A DNA stretch of 64,000 nucleotides. It comes from JBFJKD01 sp041600415. GTDB taxonomy: Bacteria; Pseudomonadota; Gammaproteobacteria; Pseudomonadales; Porticoccaceae. The position numbers and the translations under genes are program-made. Shown here piece by piece: positions 61,055-64,000 of the stretch. Positions within the stretch are counted from its first letter, which is position 1; each line of letters begins with the position of its first letter. Location of the stretch: NCBI GenBank assembly GCA_041600415.1, contig JBFIKF010000002.1, positions 419,293-483,292 on the forward strand, in the 5' to 3' direction. Below the pieces are notes generated by a model. The model was not told the DNA's origin, searched no databases, and worked only from the letters and a program-made list of their open reading frames with translations.

Positions 61055-62365
61055 TCAAGCACTGACCCGCCGTTGCTCGTCGAAATAATCGACCTCTTCA
61101 GGAATCGACCCTTCTTTGGCGCACACCTCTTTGATGGCCTGCTCGACAATATCAATACCCTTTTTCAGGTTTTCATCGCTGATCGTCAGCGGGCACAGGA
61201 TTTTCACCACCTGATCGTCAGCGCCACTGGTTTCGATAATGAGCCCGTTTTTGAACGCATGCTGAGTAATCGCGCCTGCCAGCTCACCGTTCACGCAATT
61301 GATGCCCTGAAACATGCCGCGACCGCGGGTTGTAAAATTGCCTTCGCCATATTGTTCAACGACGGCTGCCAATCGTTGCGAGACATACCGCCCCTTACGC
61401 TTAATGGTTTCCGAAAAAGCATCGTCCGACCAATAGTGATCGATGGCGGCTTTTGCTGTCACAAAAGCAAAGTTATTGCCTCGGAACGTGCCGTTATGTT
61501 CGCCGGGCTTCCACTGATCCAGTGTGGGCTTCATCAAGACCACCGCAAACGGCAACCCGTAGCCGCCCAATGATTTGGACAGGGTGATGATATCCGGCTC
61601 AATACCGGCCGCTTCGAAACTAAAATAATCGCCCGTGCGCCCACAACCCGCCTGAATATCATCAATAATCAGCAATACGCCGTGCTTCCGGCACACGGAC
61701 TGTAAATTACGCAACCACTCAAAACTCGCTACATTGATACCGCCCTCGCCCTGCACGGTTTCAACCATCACTGCGGCAGGCGAGTTAATGCCGCTACTGG
61801 AATCTGACAAGACCTTATCCAGATATGCGGTGGTGTCGATACCATCACCCAGGTAACCGTCGTAGGGCATACGATGAACGCCGCTGAGTGATACACCCGC
61901 CGCGTCGCGGTGATGGGAATTACCGGTGGCCGCCAGCGCACCCAGGCTGACCCCATGAAAGCCATTGGTGAAGGTCACAATATTCTGTTGCCCAGTGACG
62001 TTGCGGGCTACTTTCATTGCCGCTTCAACCGCATTGGTACCGGTTGGCCCGGTAAACTGCACTACGTAGTCCATGTTACGCGGTTTGAGAATTTTTTCGT
62101 TAAAGGCCTCAAGAAATTCGCCCTTGGCTTTGGTGTGTAAATCCAGGCCATGGGTAATACCGTCGTTATTGATGTACTCGAGCAGTTTTTGCTTGAAGAC
62201 AGGATTATTGTGGCCGTAATTCAGCGTGCCTGCACCGGCGAGAAAGTCGAGATATCGATTACCTTCCGCATCGTATAGAAACTCACCCTGGGCTTTGTTA
62301 AACACCCGGGGAAATGCACGCGCGTAGCTCTGTACTTCCGATTCAATTTCGTCAAATATTTTCAT
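61055..62365 (-). CDS. ectB: Diaminobutyrate-2-oxoglutarate transaminase EctB
   Basis: PLP-dependent class III aminotransferase making L-2,4-diaminobutyrate from aspartate semialdehyde and glutamate. The 436-residue protein has FLAGAGTLNYGHNNP at the N-terminus, the cofactor-binding aspartate in LLIIDDIQAGCGRTG and the PLP lysine in TLSKSLGGYGLP. 3 bp after ectA. Confidence 0.96.
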   Translation of the reverse strand: MKIFDEIESEVQSYARAFPRVFNKAQGEFLYDAEGNRYLDFLAGAGTLNYGHNNPVFKQKLLEYINNDGITHGLDLHTKAKGEFLEAFNEKILKPRNMDYVVQFTGPTGTNAVEAAMKVARNVTGQQNIVTFTNGFHGVSLGALAATGNSHHRDAAGVSLSGVHRMPYDGYLGDGIDTTAYLDKVLSDSSSGINSPAAVMVETVQGEGGINVASFEWLRNLQSVCRKHGVLLIIDDIQAGCGRTGDYFSFEAAGIEPDIITLSKSLGGYGLPFAVVLMKPTLDQWKPGEHNGTFRGNNFAFVTAKAAIDHYWSDDAFSETIKRKGRYVSQRLAAVVEQYGEGNFTTRGRGMFQGINCVNGELAGAITQHAFKNGLIIETSGADDQVVKILCPLTISDENLKKGIDIVEQAIKEVCAKEGSIPEEVDYFDEQRRVSA

Positions 62366-62368
62366 GGC

Positions 62369-62923
62369 CTAGCTTCCTGTCGTAGCGTTCATAGTGGTGT
62401 TTATTGGCTTGCTTGCGCTGGTTACCTCGGCGGCCCGCTCTAGCGGCCCAATGGTTACCAACAGCTCGGTGTCGTGCTGCCCGGAAAAATGCTGGTCTTT
62501 AGTAAACAAGTCTTCACTGCACAGCGGTGCTGCATAGCTCTTCGCGACCCGGCCAAACAAAGCCCAGGAGGCCTTGTTAGCCTGTGTAATGGTGGTTTCA
62601 ATAAAACGGACGGTTTGGCATATCTCTCTATTGAGAATGTGCGCAATCATCTGCGACGCTACACCGTGCCCCCGCGCCTTCTCCGCGACGGCTACCTGCC
62701 AGACAAACAGCGTTTCGGGCCTGTCTGGAATCAGATAACCGCTGACAAAACCCACCAGTTCATCCTGCCAACGAACCGCAACCGACGTGCTGGCAAAGTG
62801 ATGGCACTGCAGTAGATTGCAATAAACCGAATTGGCATCGAGCGGTGGACTAACGCTGATTAGTCGAGAAACATCCCAGCCATCGTCCCTTGATGGCTGG
62901 TAAAAGGTAAATTGTTGACTCAT
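62369..62923 (-). CDS. ectA: Diaminobutyrate acetyltransferase EctA
   Basis: GNAT-family enzyme acetylating L-2,4-diaminobutyrate on the gamma-amino group. The 184 residues include the acetyl-CoA loop VAVAEKARGHGVASQMI (about 78-94). ATG 62923 gives the usual N-terminus (MSQQFTFYQPSRDDG); a slightly longer frame exists. First gene of the operon, with a promoter about 140 nt upstream. Confidence 0.93.
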   Translation of the reverse strand: MSQQFTFYQPSRDDGWDVSRLISVSPPLDANSVYCNLLQCHHFASTSVAVRWQDELVGFVSGYLIPDRPETLFVWQVAVAEKARGHGVASQMIAHILNREICQTVRFIETTITQANKASWALFGRVAKSYAAPLCSEDLFTKDQHFSGQHDTELLVTIGPLERAAEVTSASKPINTTMNATTGS

Positions 62924-63064
62924 CAATATCATCCAAAAAATTGACACAATACAATTACAGAACTAATTATTAGCCTGCGCCAATAATTAATTTATCGAGG
63001 TTTAACTAGTTATTTAATAGCGCTATATACCGGTTAATGCGCCTAAACCACTGTATTTCTGCTT

Positions 63065-63102
63065 ATTATATGTTTACATCGCTATGTATTGTACACTAAG
63101 CA
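63065..63102 (-). promoter_or_regulatory. ectABCD promoter with EctR-like operator
   Basis: On the minus strand, TATAAT (63065-63070) and TACAAT (63088-63093), 17 nt apart, form a sigma-70-like promoter. Overlapping the -35 is TGCTTAGT-GT-ACAATACA (63085-63102). It resembles the EctR1 site reported for Methylomicrobium (TATTTAGT-GT-ACTATATA) at most positions. This implies EctR represses ectA from the divergent gene. The rest of 62924-63275 shows no gene. Confidence 0.55.
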
Positions 63103-63275
63103 TATTCTCATGCAACAGTGGGTAACCCAATACGCTTCCACGTCTGTAACTCAATGCTCAGCGCGCAAACACTATCTAGCATTTATTCAAGGAAAAGGGC
63201 CAAATAGCTAATCGCGTACAGTCCAAACATTGTCTCGACAACGGCCTCATTGACATAACATTAGAGAATACTAAA

Positions 63276-63758
63276 TTGGATAATATAGATGACGTTTTGG
63301 TCGCCCTGCGTCGAGTAATCCGGGCCACCGACCTGCATTCAAAGCACTTGGCAAAAACAACTGGCCTGACTACTCCGCAAATCTTGCTGCTACAGACCAT
63401 TCGCGACAAAAGTGACGTCACTATTGGTGAGCTCGCGAATGAAGTTAGCCTCAGTCAGGCAACCGTGACTACTATTCTTGATCGTCTGGAGAAGCGGGAA
63501 CTGGTTTACCGGGAGCGCTCCAGCGAAGATAAACGCAAAGTGCACGCTCATTTGACGGATGCCGGTGTCAACATTTTAAAGGATGCGCCTATACCGCTAC
63601 AGGAGCACTTCACCCGTCAATTCAACGCTCTGCAGCAGTGGGAACAGACGATGATTATTACTGCTCTACAACGCGTCGCCCATATGATGGATGCACAGAA
63701 TATTGATGCTGCGCCTGTGCTTGACATAGGCTCAGTCGATAGACCAAGCACGAATTGA
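63276..63758 (+). CDS. ectR: EctR, MarR-family regulator of ectoine synthesis
   Basis: A 160-residue MarR protein divergent from ectA. The winged HTH contains TIGELANEVSLSQATVTTILDRLEKRE and the wing RERSSEDKRKVHAHL, typical of EctR. It begins at a TTG (63276) with AGAG about 9 nt upstream; no ATG serves. Presumed salt-relieved repressor of the ectoine operon. A terminator lies 38 bp after the stop. Confidence 0.9.
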   Translation: MDNIDDVLVALRRVIRATDLHSKHLAKTTGLTTPQILLLQTIRDKSDVTIGELANEVSLSQATVTTILDRLEKRELVYRERSSEDKRKVHAHLTDAGVNILKDAPIPLQEHFTRQFNALQQWEQTMIITALQRVAHMMDAQNIDAAPVLDIGSVDRPSTN

Positions 63759-63764
63759 GTCGTA

Positions 63765-64000
63765 CCGGGTTCTCATCCCCGACCCCCAAAAATGCAAAAA
63801 CCCTCACAACGGAGGGTTTTCTATTTGGCGGTGAGGGAGGGATTGACTCGCGGCTACGGCTCTCGGGGTTTCACCCCGCCTACGCTACGCTGCGGCGCCC
63901 AACATTCGTGAACGAATGTTGTCGAACCCGGGTTCTCATCCCCAACCCCCCAAAATGCAAAAACCCTCACAACGGAGGGTTTTCTATTTGGCGGTGAGGG
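63765..64000. repeat. Tandem repeat of terminator plus tRNA-Ser 3'-tail fragment
   Basis: 63765-63837 recurs at 63928-64000 with two differences; the period is 163 bp and the array runs off the window. Each unit contains the terminator hairpin and then TGGCGGTGAGGGAGGGATT (63826-63844), the exact complement of the 3' end of a gammaproteobacterial tRNA-Ser including CCA. A 9-bp inverted repeat (63901-63920) lies in the spacer. No intact tRNA is seen. Confidence 0.75.
63796..63820 (+). terminator. Rho-independent terminator after ectR
   Basis: AAAACCCTC and GAGGGTTTT pair around a six-base loop, followed by a T/C-rich tail. The same hairpin recurs 163 bp further on at about 63959-63983. Confidence 0.85.

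Noticed and set aside
63755..63997. 80-aa ORF after ectR
   Set aside because: Lies entirely in the terminator/tRNA-tail repeat and repeats itself; not coding.

Overview
The window looks like a chromosomal segment of a marine or halotolerant gammaproteobacterium (inference). The housekeeping genes are of gammaproteobacterial type: acnB, metE/metR, glnS, cysS, lpxH, miaE, purT and rsmE. A complete ectoine/hydroxyectoine operon points to salt stress. GC is moderate, and the ~39-50 kb stretch is visibly more AT-rich by eye. No transposase, integrase, CRISPR array or rRNA is visible. The genus cannot be fixed from sequence alone.

Layout. 0-1.6 kb: a small zinc-ribbon gene, decayed coding remnants and a Pro-Arg-His tRNA cluster. 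1.8-17.4 kb: mostly housekeeping genes (folD, a ribA-like gene, a GDPD, a short glpD-like gene, cysS, glnS, ppiB-lpxH, a FadL-type porin divergent from an AraC regulator, miaE, a GST, a DUF1289 gene, acnB). 17.5-20.8 kb: an emrAB-marR efflux operon with a palindromic promoter element. 20.9-29.8 kb: a CaiB-type CoA transferase, a CPA1 antiporter, a Fur-box-associated cupredoxin/FTR1 iron pair whose permease is fused to a beta-barrel-like domain, purT, a GAF-GGDEF protein and a J-domain protein. 29.8-38.2 kb: tRNA-Arg, a second antiporter, an aspartic-protease-like lipoprotein, an orphan outer-membrane barrel, divergent metE/metR, rsmE and a dodecin.

38.4-55.8 kb is an accessory catabolic island. 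It is bracketed by a ~129 bp direct repeat, and its left edge carries a chimeric scar of symporter and rsmE sequence. Its left arm (minus strand) encodes a DUF1302 outer-membrane barrel, a DUF1329 periplasmic protein, two paralogous alpha-only Rieske oxygenases each followed by a paralogous small helical protein of unknown function, a VOC protein, an NTF2-like protein, a YCF48-type propeller and an MMPL/RND transporter. A TetR gene separates it from a rightward operon: DszC/SfnB-like flavoprotein, Rieske dioxygenase alpha and beta subunits, and a 4,5-dihydroxyphthalate-decarboxylase-like protein. No ferredoxin or reductase is encoded. I read this as uptake and oxygenation of a hydrophobic, possibly polycyclic or aromatic-carboxylate, compound. 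The Rieske plus small-partner module, present twice in tandem, is the best candidate for an undescribed system.

55.7-63.8 kb is the osmoadaptation block: ectR, divergent ectABCD, a DksA/TraR-like zinc-finger gene translationally coupled to ectD, the ectoine-type aspartokinase, a tiny Met-rich ORF and a sodium:solute symporter. The window ends inside a tandem repeat built from a terminator hairpin and the 3' tail of a tRNA-Ser.
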